Assembly: GCA_029821515.1 (NCBI GenBank)
Contig: JALGTD010000100.1
Location: forward strand, 1-10,369
DNA length: 10,369 nucleotides
Reading direction: 5' to 3'
Origin: Candidatus Zipacnadia bacterium
GTDB lineage: Bacteria; Armatimonadota; Zipacnadia; Zipacnadales; Zipacnadaceae
Shown: one piece after another, positions 1 to 5,915 of the stretch
Layout: every line of letters starts with the position of its first letter
Numbering within the stretch: position 1 is the first letter of the stretch
Program-made: the position numbers and the translations under genes
The notes under the pieces: model-generated
Seen by the model: only the letters and a program-made list of their open reading frames with translations
What the model was told of the DNA's origin: nothing
The model's database searches: none

Positions 1-833
1 ATATCCGGCTCCAGTCCGTAGTAGTGGAAGTCGAAGAAATCAAGCAGCTCTCCGGCTGTCTGAATGAGCGGCATCGTCCAGTCGTCCCAGGTATACCAGT
101 TAGGCAACCCGGTCTGCGCCGGTGGCCAGGCCGGCGGCCAGCACAGCACCGGTCCGCCCACCAGCACGTCCGGGTAGCTCTGTTTGATTGCGCCGGCTAC
201 GACCTTGAACATATCCGCGTAGTCTCGGCCGCTCTTATTGGCATGAAACCACACGGAGTTAGGTTCGTTGCCTAGATGCACCCAGCACAGCTTGGGATCA
301 ATGCGCTTGAGCAGCCCGACGTAGCCGGTGACCACCTGAGCGTAGAGCTCGTTGTTCTTCGGGATGCCGTATTCCCCCATCACCCAGTTTGGCCCCCCCA
401 AAATGTATATCATTGGCTCTATGCCCAACCGCCGACAGGCCGGCAATATCTGGCCGTACATATAGCGCGCTCCATGCAGCGGTTCCGCGTAGGTTATTTC
501 ACGGAGAGCCGTTTCGGAGGCATACCACTGAGCAATCCCGGCACCACCGCCTGCAGGTGGCTCTGCTGGCGCACACCACTCGACAACACCGGGGAAGCCC
601 AGGCAGGCAATACCCGCCTCGCGCAGTAGTGTCTGGCCCTCAGGTAGCGCGGGCATAGGTGCGCCCTCGTATGCGGTAACGCCGAAGATGGCCCGTGGAA
701 TCTGGTCTACACCGTTGATAGCGTAGGCCGTGTCAGGCTCAACAGTTATCGCCAGAGGTTGACTGACAGCAAGCGCACAACAGCTCACCACCAGCAGAAC
801 CGCTGTCGTCACAGAGTACCTAGCTGAAGTCAA
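1..833 (-). CDS. Secreted clan GH-A-like glycoside hydrolase, N-terminal 277 residues (C-terminus beyond left edge)
   Basis: This reading frame stays open from a TTG at 833-831 to the left edge, so only the N-terminal 277 residues are visible. Residues 1-22 look like an export signal: a basic start, then a hydrophobic core. It could be cleaved by signal peptidase I near ALA (20-22) or, since VVSC (15-18) resembles a lipobox, processed as a lipoprotein. A (beta/alpha)8 hydrolase is suggested by FGVTAYEG (50-57), MIYILGGPNW (141-150), VHLGNEPN (185-192) and FDFHYYG (267-273). The Asn189-Glu190-Pro pattern is the usual acid/base site of clan GH-A enzymes; the nucleophile would lie in the missing part. 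The probable substrate is a polysaccharide outside the cytoplasm, but family (GH5, GH39, GH86 or other) cannot be fixed. The frame is open further upstream, to an ATG at 977, but that start has no ribosome site and would bury the signal peptide. The gene is co-oriented with the exported protein upstream. Confidence 0.8.
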   Translation of the reverse strand, partial: MTSARYSVTTAVLLVVSCCALAVSQPLAITVEPDTAYAINGVDQIPRAIFGVTAYEGAPMPALPEGQTLLREAGIACLGFPGVVEWCAPAEPPAGGGAGIAQWYASETALREITYAEPLHGARYMYGQILPACRRLGIEPMIYILGGPNWVMGEYGIPKNNELYAQVVTGYVGLLKRIDPKLCWVHLGNEPNSVWFHANKSGRDYADMFKVVAGAIKQSYPDVLVGGPVLCWPPAWPPAQTGLPNWYTWDDWTMPLIQTAGELLDFFDFHYYGLEPD

Positions 834-841
834 TACTCTCA

Positions 842-848
842 CCCCTCC
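842..848 (-). promoter_or_regulatory. Ribosome binding site deciding the TTG start of the glycoside hydrolase
   Basis: GGAGGGG on the minus strand lies 8 nt before the TTG at 833. An in-frame GTG at 842-840 abuts this site and is too close to use it. The chosen start also puts the hydrophobic signal core at the expected distance from the N-terminus. Confidence 0.6.
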
Positions 849-978
849 AACTTGTAGTGCAGATGCAGCGGTGTTTGTTGCAGAATTCGCCTGGTCAGGG
901 AGCTCCTCCTCCTGCGTCTTCTGGACAGTCCTCCAAGGGCGAGCGAACCGGCCTCGAAAAGATGTCACCGGGCACATG

Positions 979-1125
979 CTATTCTTCGATGCCGTAGCGT
1001 TGGGCCAGGTTGGGGTCAAAGGGGGCCTGGCGGCTGGGGCAGTTGCCTCGCCGGCACAACTGACAGCTTTCGAACCTGACTTCAGAGGGAAAGATGATTT
1101 CGGAGACTGATGTTGGCGGAATCAT
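979..1125 (-). pseudogene. 48-codon remnant: C-terminus of a MetH-activation-domain-like protein with CX2CX4CX2R motif
   Basis: The minus strand holds an ATG-TAG frame of 48 codons. Residues 3-12 read PPTSVSEIIF, which resembles the WPGASVSGWYF stretch near the C-terminus of the activation domain of cobalamin-dependent methionine synthase (MetH). They are followed by C21-x2-C24-x4-C29-x2-R32 and the tail APFDPNLAQRYGIEE. Cys clusters of this spacing can bind metal or Fe-S; from memory, stand-alone MetH-activation-like proteins may carry similar ends, and ScfR/RamB-type regulators end in a comparable CX2CX4CX2R. No Shine-Dalgarno precedes the ATG, and a TGA lies eight codons upstream (before CAA TCC AGT AGC TGT CTG ATG). 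The rest of such a domain is not found in the 59 bases before the neighbouring gene ends. A truncated relic is most likely; a genuine microprotein is possible. Confidence 0.5.
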
Positions 1126-1184
1126 CAGACAGCTACTGGATTGTCACGAAAGTGGCTGGGCTTTGGTGCCATTCGCATCAACTG

Positions 1185-3650
1185 TTACAGTCCTTGCTCT
1201 CGCAGGCGCGACAAGGCATTCAGGGTCTGCAGACGTCCTCCCTCGCAAGTAACAGCGCCCGCGAGCACCTCAGCAGGCAATGTGGTCAACAAGTTGCTGG
1301 CCTCGTCAATAGCTTCGGTACTGTGCCCGGCGGCCACCAGTTCCTCAACTCGGTCGCGGAGCATGCGCAGGTACTCGTAATCCTGGATACCCTCGATTAT
1401 GGCTAACCAATGTTTGCCATCGGTGACGGAGGTCGCGTCAATGTAGACCGGTGAGTAGATCGTCCTATCGGTGCCCAGTTGATTCCACGAGTTACAAGTC
1501 CCCCCGGCGTCCCCGTAGGACCAGTAGCCCGTGCCGGTGGCCTTGGCTATCCAGCAGTGCCACGCATGGCGCCGGAAGCTGGTGGCCGTTTGCACAGATG
1601 GGCAGGAGCCAGAGTAGAACCACAGCTCGCGCCCGCCATCGCGCAGCTCATCATAGAGCTTGGCGATCGCCTCTCCGGGTTTGTACGAGCCCCGGCTTGG
1701 GCAGAGAATATCGCAGATATCGAGCATCTCGCGCAGGTGCTGGCGCGCATCACGACGATGCGGGTCCTCGAATATTAGCAGCTCAGGTGCAGCAGCCTTG
1801 ATGATCTGGGCCCAGGCGAGAATCTGCTGGTCTTGCTCGTCCTCAGTTGGCTCGTCTACTAACAGGATGCCGATTTGGCCGGGGTCTGTGCCGATTTCCC
1901 GGGCATGGTCAGCCCAGGCGTGCATTGCTGAGCCCAGTCGCTGGTTGAAGTCATCGCTGCCCATCGCCGCGCCCGCGAAGGTCGTGCCCACCGAGGCATA
2001 AACCATATAGTACTTGGCGTTGGGCCAGGCGGCGACCCAGGCGTCAAACCGGGAAAAGTCGCAGGGCGCGATCAGATTGCCGGCGGCATCGAAATGACCT
2101 GCCTCCACCTGGGGGAACAGGTTTCGCTTGGCCCAGGGGGCATTGTAGTGATAAGACTGCATATGCGCCAGGGCGGCCGGAATGTTGCCAGCGTTGAGGT
2201 CATAGGCGCCACCGTCATGCGCGTAGTCCCACATCCCTAGCGCCAACGTGGTCTGCTCGGGGAAGCGCAATGGCTCGATAACGAGTCGCAGTGGACTTGT
2301 CAGCTTCTCTGGGGCACCTTCAATGTCAACCACTACCTCCCCCAAATAGCGCCCCGGCTGGGGAGAATCCTGTGGGTAGAAACTCAGCCACAGTTGCCGC
2401 GAGACCCCGGCGGGGAGGCTAATCCGCCAGCCGTCCTCATCGTGTGACGCCACGGGCAGCGCGTTGGCATCCCAGAAGCCGGCCTGCATGGCGACGTATT
2501 CGGCCGGCTGCACCGTTATGTACTCGGGTGTCTTGCCTCCGGGCAGTCCCGAGAACGATACCGTGGCGGTTAGAGGGCCATCGCTGAAGTTGGCGATGTT
2601 GAGTGTTTCGGCGCGCCTTTCATTGGACATCATTCGCACCGACAAGACCGGGGTATCGTCTGGTACCTGGTTCGGCGCAGCCCACAGCTCCAGGCTCGCC
2701 CACCGATTAGTGTGCCAAAGGAACAACGGCGGAAAGCCCTCCTCACGCCGCAACTCAGCCACCAGGTCGAACACCCCGGCGTGATTGTCGTTCAGCGGGA
2801 ATATCGCCCGGTAGTCGGCGCCTGGCTCATTGGGAATGGTTTCGTTAGCAGTTTGCAGGGCGCTGATCTGCTGATTCAGTTCCTCACGCCGGTCGGCTTC
2901 CAGGTCTGCGGCGGCAACCGCCGCCCGCGCGCGGGCGATGTCCAGGGCAATTCGGCTCTGGATGGCGATGCCGGTTTGGTGCTCAGTCAGAAAAGCGTCA
3001 ACGTTGGTGACGACCAATCCGCCCACCGGTGCGGCCAACATCTCCTGTGTGCCGGCATAGACCTCGATCTCGTCACAGAACAGGTATGGGCCGCCGGCCA
3101 CAACAGCTAAACGCAAGAATCGTCCGTGGGTGCTGAAATCGTCAGTGCGAAATCGGTGCTCCTGCAGACCGAAAGCCGCTGGCGTCCCGAACTTGGCCGA
3201 CAGCGAACGAAGCTCACCCACATAGTGGAAGCTTTCGCCTTCGTCACTAACCAGTATCAGCATTGCCGACGGCCAGCCCACATCGGCTGCTCCCGCGGCC
3301 GTGCTGAACGACAGGCCAGCGATGGGGGAGACCTCGCCCAGATCAATGGTAACAATCGCGGTGCCGGGGCTGTACCAGCCGACACAGCCCGGGCGGGTCC
3401 AAAAGAGGTTGTCTGTCCCGCCGACATACTCCCCGTCGGTCAACTGCTCACTGTCGCCAGGGTCAGTGCAATATGGATAGCTGGGTTTAGGATCGATAGT
3501 GTAAGGCTTGCTCAGAGCCAGATTCGGCCCCGGCGGTGAGAATGCCTCCGCCCCGCGAGCCGGGCCGGGTGGGGCAATTGCTGCTGTCAGCAGAATGATC
3601 GTACAGACATACTTCATCTGCGATAGAAGTGGGTGGTCGAGCACTTTCAT
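1185..3650 (-). CDS. Exported DUF4091/GH123-like glycoside hydrolase with N-terminal F5/8C-like domain
   Basis: This 821-residue protein is predicted to act on glycans outside the cytoplasm. An export signal spans about residues 12-36 (core TIILLTAAIA, end ARGAEA) after a longer than usual n-region. Residues about 42-200 resemble an F5/8 type C (discoidin-like) carbohydrate-binding domain: NLALSK at the start, LTDGEY (70-75), ATVTIDLGEV-like strand at 98-107. Residues about 210-275 are helical. A beta-sandwich follows (about 330-460), and then a barrel-like region with LLVDEP at 597-601, giving an adjacent Asp599-Glu600 pair. The C-terminal part (SYGDAGG, YSPVYID, IIEGIQDYEYLRML at 751-764) is typical of DUF4091, now placed in GH123, where an Asp-Glu pair does substrate-assisted catalysis on N-acetylgalactosaminides. 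The actual substrate is unknown. AAGGAG lies 8 nt before the ATG at 3650, which favours it over ATG 3617, which has no such site. The gene may be read from the tRNA promoter upstream, since no terminator separates them. Confidence 0.85.
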   Translation of the reverse strand: MKVLDHPLLSQMKYVCTIILLTAAIAPPGPARGAEAFSPPGPNLALSKPYTIDPKPSYPYCTDPGDSEQLTDGEYVGGTDNLFWTRPGCVGWYSPGTAIVTIDLGEVSPIAGLSFSTAAGAADVGWPSAMLILVSDEGESFHYVGELRSLSAKFGTPAAFGLQEHRFRTDDFSTHGRFLRLAVVAGGPYLFCDEIEVYAGTQEMLAAPVGGLVVTNVDAFLTEHQTGIAIQSRIALDIARARAAVAAADLEADRREELNQQISALQTANETIPNEPGADYRAIFPLNDNHAGVFDLVAELRREEGFPPLFLWHTNRWASLELWAAPNQVPDDTPVLSVRMMSNERRAETLNIANFSDGPLTATVSFSGLPGGKTPEYITVQPAEYVAMQAGFWDANALPVASHDEDGWRISLPAGVSRQLWLSFYPQDSPQPGRYLGEVVVDIEGAPEKLTSPLRLVIEPLRFPEQTTLALGMWDYAHDGGAYDLNAGNIPAALAHMQSYHYNAPWAKRNLFPQVEAGHFDAAGNLIAPCDFSRFDAWVAAWPNAKYYMVYASVGTTFAGAAMGSDDFNQRLGSAMHAWADHAREIGTDPGQIGILLVDEPTEDEQDQQILAWAQIIKAAAPELLIFEDPHRRDARQHLREMLDICDILCPSRGSYKPGEAIAKLYDELRDGGRELWFYSGSCPSVQTATSFRRHAWHCWIAKATGTGYWSYGDAGGTCNSWNQLGTDRTIYSPVYIDATSVTDGKHWLAIIEGIQDYEYLRMLRDRVEELVAAGHSTEAIDEASNLLTTLPAEVLAGAVTCEGGRLQTLNALSRLREQGL

Positions 3651-3658
3651 GGCGGTAT

Positions 3659-3664
3659 CTCCTT
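3659..3664 (-). promoter_or_regulatory. Ribosome binding site of the DUF4091 gene
   Basis: AAGGAG on the minus strand is spaced 8 nt from the ATG at 3650-3648. The alternative start at 3617, which would give a shorter signal peptide, has no purine-rich site before it. Confidence 0.7.
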
Positions 3665-3725
3665 GGAATGAGCCACCGAGTCGCGAGGTAGGGTTTGCCC
3701 TAAGCGTAAGGGTATCTCTTCCGAG

Positions 3726-3803
3726 TGGTCGGGGCGGCCGGATTCGAACCGGCGACCTCTCGGCCCCGAACCGAGCGCTCTAGCCAAACTGAGCCACGCC
3801 CCC
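3726..3803 (-). tRNA. tRNA-Pro (anticodon CGG), with duplicated 5' segment
   Basis: The minus strand folds as a complete cloverleaf of 78 nt including an encoded CCA (3728-3726). The D-stem is GCTC/GAGC with a 10-nt loop, AGTTTGGCTA. The anticodon stem is CTCGG/CCGAG around the 7-nt loop TTCGGGG, giving anticodon CGG for proline CCG codons. The T-arm is GCCGG-TTCGAAT-CCGGC, and the discriminator is A73. The 3' acceptor strand CGCCCCG should pair with CGGGGCG. However, the 5' end adjoining the tRNA body reads GGGGGCG, so position 1 is G facing G72. The expected C1 exists only 23 nt further upstream (3826), before a duplicate of the acceptor/D-arm sequence. Correct 5' processing by RNase P and the strength of the top base pair are therefore uncertain; the gene may be functional, weakened or defective. 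Confidence 0.9.
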
Positions 3804-3825
3804 TAGCCAAACTGAGCCACGCCCC
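3780..3825. repeat. Perfect 23-bp tandem duplication of the tRNA-Pro 5' end
   Basis: Copy one is 3780-3802 and copy two is 3803-3825, identical at all 23 positions and directly adjacent. On the tRNA strand each copy holds most of the 5' acceptor strand, positions 8-9, the D-stem 5' strand and the D-loop. The proximal copy is part of the tRNA; the distal one makes a false second tRNA start. Replication slippage could produce this; so could an assembly error. Confidence 0.95.
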
Positions 3826-3839
3826 GACCTAATATCGAC

Positions 3840-3868
3840 AGTATAGCTTCTGCGTTGATGTCCGTCAA
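3840..3868 (-). promoter_or_regulatory. Sigma70-type promoter for tRNA-Pro
   Basis: On the minus strand TTGACG (3868-3863) and TATACT (3845-3840) are separated by exactly 17 bp. Transcription would begin near 3833, a few bases before the distal tRNA copy, so the duplicated 23 nt would be present in the primary transcript. Confidence 0.75.
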
Positions 3869-3931
3869 GTTCAGCAGCAAGAAACCCCAATCCATCTGCT
3901 ATCAGCCCAGAGCAGCCTCGCACCGATTCCT

Positions 3932-3960
3932 TTGACTTTTGACTGGCTATGATGTAAACT
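3932..3960 (+). promoter_or_regulatory. Sigma70-type promoter for efp and the downstream genes
   Basis: TTGACT (3932-3937), a 17-bp spacer and TAAACT (3955-3960) form a good sigma70-type promoter. Expected transcription start is near 3967, giving a leader of roughly 50 nt before the efp start. A second TTGACT at 3939-3944 is too close to this -10 to be its partner. The promoter is divergent from that of tRNA-Pro, with 63 bp between the two -35 elements, so a shared regulator or supercoiling coupling is possible. Confidence 0.65.
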
Positions 3961-4004
3961 TTCAGACGCGTAAGTTACTGCTTTTTTGTGGTAGTACTAC
4001 TATC

Positions 4005-4010
4005 TGGAGG
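4005..4010 (+). promoter_or_regulatory. Ribosome binding site setting the TTG start of efp
   Basis: TGGAGG lies 9 nt before the TTG at 4020. The in-frame sequence farther upstream overlaps the promoter, so the longer frame starting near 3939 cannot be the protein. Confidence 0.7.
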
Positions 4011-4019
4011 GCTAATAGA

Positions 4020-4586
4020 TTGATTTCAGCTGTGGACCTAAGGCCGGGTCGCACCATTGATTTGGACGGACGAGTTATGCAGGTTCTTTCCGCGGATAAT
4101 TTCCAGCCGGTCGGACGGGGGGGAGGGCTGGTGCGCACCAAGCTCAAGGACATTGAAGGCGGCGGCGTATTTGAAAAGACCTTCCGCAGCGATCAGAAAA
4201 TTGAGACTGCCCATATTGAGCGGCGCGACCATCAGTATCTCTACAGCGATGATCAATACTACCATTTTATGGACAATGAGTCCTACGAGCAGATCCAACT
4301 ATCCCTGGAAAACCTCGGTGATCAGCGCATCTGGTTGAAGGAAGGCGAGAACGTTACGCTGGTCAGCTATGAAGAGAAGCTGATTGGCGTTGAAGTGCCC
4401 AATACAGTTGACCGTCGCGTGATCAAGACCGATCCTGGCATCAGAGGCGATACCGCCACCGGAGGCGACAAGCCTGCCGTAATCGAAGGCGGTGCTATGG
4501 TAACGGTCCCTCTGTTCATCGGGATTGACGACGTAATTCGCGTGGACACTCGCACTGGCGAATATGTAGAGAGGGTAAGCAGTTGA
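4020..4586 (+). CDS. efp: Translation elongation factor P
   Basis: EF-P binds between the ribosomal P and E sites and speeds peptide bond formation at proline stretches. With the TTG start the protein is 188 residues, the usual family length. The N-terminal KOW-like domain begins ISAVDLRPGRTIDLDGR, followed by VRTKLKDIEGG (38-48) and FEKTFRSDQKIE. The two OB domains follow, with YQYLYSDD-like sequence, YHFMDNESYEQI, and the C-terminal signature GDTATGGDKPAVIEGGAMV near 158-176. The tip of domain I, which in most bacteria is PGKG with a modified Lys, here reads VGRGGG with Arg33 in that place. Arginine at this position is rhamnosylated by EarP in some proteobacteria, but no earP is seen here and the surrounding residues differ. 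The gene leads the plus-strand run and is divergent from a tRNA-Pro gene, whose D-arm is the feature EF-P recognises. Confidence 0.95.
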   Translation: MISAVDLRPGRTIDLDGRVMQVLSADNFQPVGRGGGLVRTKLKDIEGGGVFEKTFRSDQKIETAHIERRDHQYLYSDDQYYHFMDNESYEQIQLSLENLGDQRIWLKEGENVTLVSYEEKLIGVEVPNTVDRRVIKTDPGIRGDTATGGDKPAVIEGGAMVTVPLFIGIDDVIRVDTRTGEYVERVSS

Positions 4587-4608
4587 AGAAAATCATCTCG
4601 GGCTTGTA

Positions 4609-4644
4609 GGCGCCCGGGTCAGGGAGTTTATCCGATCGGGTGCC
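4609..4644 (+). other. Possible hairpin in the efp-amidohydrolase spacer
   Basis: GGCGCCCG (4609-4616) can pair with CGGGTGCC (4637-4644) as 8 bp including one G-U, with a loop of 20 nt. There is no T-run after it, so it is not a canonical intrinsic terminator; it could affect mRNA processing or attenuation between efp and the next gene. Confidence 0.3.
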
Positions 4645-4673
4645 TGGGCAGCTTCCAGAAGTGGAGATACCTG

Positions 4674-5459
4674 ATGTTTGTAAACCATTGTCACCTGATG
4701 CCTGAAGGCTTGTTAGATAGCAGTGACCCTCAGGCGGGCACAGTCGCTACTCTGCTGGATATAATGGACGAGTTGGGCATTGAAAGAGCAGTAGTCTTTG
4801 CCCCCCTGCCCGGGTATGCCAATGACCCGCATCAGGCAAATCAGTGGCTGTGGGAGCAGATCCAGGATAACCAATGCCTGGAGGGGTTTATGACCCTTAA
4901 TCCGGTAGACTCGCGGTCGCTGGCTCTGGCTGAGGAGTTTTCTGAGAAGGGCTTGCTGGGCATCAAGACTCACCCGCCGGTATACCACGCTCGCATAGAC
5001 GACGAGGCGGCGTATCCGTTTTATGAACTGGCTGCTCACCTGCAGCTACCTATCCTCTTCCATACGGGCGTACACGGCTGGCTGCTGGATAATTACCGGC
5101 CACTCTTGATTGATCGCATAGCCCAGCAGTTCCCGGACTTGCAAATTATCGTCGAGCATATGGGCGGTTGGGAGTTTTTTGGAGAGGCGCTGGCGGTTGT
5201 CCGTAACAACTCTAACTGCTATGCCGGAATAACCTCCACCCTTGACAAGGACTGGGCATGGTACATTCCGGGCGAGCTGCTGCGTAATATGATATCGCTT
5301 GTCGGCTCAGAGCGGGTTATCTTCGGCACTGATTATCCCTGGCGCCAACCGGCTGGCATCCGTGCAGATATCCAGGCGGTCCACAGTATCTGTAACAGTT
5401 CTGAAGAAGCCGACAACATTCTGGGAGACAGCATTGCTGCCCTGATTGGTTGTGATTGA
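4674..5459 (+). CDS. Amidohydrolase-2 family metal-dependent hydrolase
   Basis: This 261-residue protein belongs to the amidohydrolase-related (Amidohydrolase_2, PF04909 type) TIM-barrel hydrolases and decarboxylases. Candidate metal and catalytic residues are the HxH of NHCH (His5, His7), Lys98/His100 in GIKTHPP, His130 in PILFHTG, His162 in VEHMGG, and Asp220 in VIFGTDYPW. These fall in the expected order along the barrel strands. No signal peptide is visible, so it is cytoplasmic. GTGGAG lies 7 nt before the ATG. The substrate cannot be predicted: family members act on carboxylated aromatics, lactones and amide-bearing compounds. It sits between efp and accB, where those two genes are usually adjacent, and its TGA stop ends 5 nt before the likely accB start, so the two are probably co-translated. 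A link to the neighbours' functions is not evident. Confidence 0.85.
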   Translation: MFVNHCHLMPEGLLDSSDPQAGTVATLLDIMDELGIERAVVFAPLPGYANDPHQANQWLWEQIQDNQCLEGFMTLNPVDSRSLALAEEFSEKGLLGIKTHPPVYHARIDDEAAYPFYELAAHLQLPILFHTGVHGWLLDNYRPLLIDRIAQQFPDLQIIVEHMGGWEFFGEALAVVRNNSNCYAGITSTLDKDWAWYIPGELLRNMISLVGSERVIFGTDYPWRQPAGIRADIQAVHSICNSSEEADNILGDSIAALIGCD

Positions 5460-5464
5460 CGGCT

Positions 5465-5911
5465 ATGGATCGGGAGCGGATAAAAGAGCTGGTAAAAACA
5501 TTGAAGATGTCCTCGATGGCCGAGATTTCCTGCCGGGAGGGCGATAGTTTTATTCGCATTCGCCGGAAAGGTGCTGGGGGGGAGGTATGGGCTGAGACAG
5601 CCGGTACTGCGCTGCCCGATGAGCCACTCGCGCAACTGGAAGCCAGTGCCGGTGATGCGGAAACCGTACCAGTACGAGTGAAGCTGGTTGGCACCTTTCA
5701 TCAGCAGCGCGAAGGGGACAGTGAACCGATTACAGAGCCAGGCGCCCAGGTCGCCGCAGGCGAGGTAGTTGGGGCAGTCGAGACTCTGGGCAAGTGGGCG
5801 GATATAGTCAGTCCGGTGGCCGGGCAGGTAGTTGAGATTGTCGCTGAGGAGGATGCGCCGGTCCAGTACGGTGATGTGGTGATGCTTATCAGACCTCAGG
5901 AGGTAGGTTAG
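5465..5911 (+). CDS. accB: AccB-like biotin carboxyl carrier protein lacking the biotinylation motif
   Basis: The N-terminus MDRERIKELVKTL, then MAEISCREGDSFIRIRRK (18-35), is the usual start of bacterial BCCP. After an Ala/Glu-rich linker, the C-terminal biotinyl-like domain starts at VKLVGTF (72-78) and continues with PGAQVAAGEVVGAVE (92-106) and SPVAGQVVEIVAEEDAPVQYGD (115-136 region). In a true BCCP the hairpin turn reads EAMKM, with Lys carrying biotin and shuttling CO2 from AccC to AccAD. Here it reads ETLGKWADI: Gly109 takes the Lys place and Lys110 follows, so the acceptor motif is lost. The thumb motif after VGTF is also altered. Normal biotinylation is unlikely; a regulatory or structural role like that of plant BADC proteins is possible. 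ATG 5465 fits the family N-terminus; a TTG at 5456 overlapping the previous stop would add three residues. There is no strong ribosome site, suggesting translational coupling. Length is 148 residues, normal for the family. Confidence 0.85.
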   Translation: MDRERIKELVKTLKMSSMAEISCREGDSFIRIRRKGAGGEVWAETAGTALPDEPLAQLEASAGDAETVPVRVKLVGTFHQQREGDSEPITEPGAQVAAGEVVGAVETLGKWADIVSPVAGQVVEIVAEEDAPVQYGDVVMLIRPQEVG

Positions 5912-5915
5912 CTAG

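Larger units (their letters stand above)
834..1184. other. Intergenic region of 351 bp between the two minus-strand hydrolase genes
   Basis: No intact gene is supported here. It contains the ribosome site for the downstream hydrolase and the 48-codon remnant at 979-1125, entered separately. I see no convincing sigma70 promoter and no hairpin followed by a T-run. Whether the two hydrolase genes are co-transcribed therefore remains open. Confidence 0.6.

Noticed and set aside
276..629. Plus-strand frame of 117 codons and others over 24-658
   Set aside because: They overlap the minus-strand hydrolase, whose translation contains clear motifs (GNEPN, FHYYG) and a signal peptide; the plus frames show no domain.
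871..1110. Plus-strand 79-codon frame in the 834-1184 gap
   Set aside because: No ribosome site or recognisable domain, and it overlaps the minus-strand remnant with its clear Cys motif.
4609..4644. Intrinsic terminator after efp
   Set aside because: The stem is imperfect, the loop is 20 nt long and no T-run follows.
5456..5464. TTG start for the accB-like gene overlapping the amidohydrolase stop
   Set aside because: It adds only three residues; the family N-terminus fits the ATG at 5465, though the TTG cannot be excluded.
5776..5830. A frameshift as the cause of the lost AccB biotin motif
   Set aside because: The frame aligns with BCCP on both sides of the motif, and neither other frame encodes AMKM here; the change is a true substitution in this sequence.
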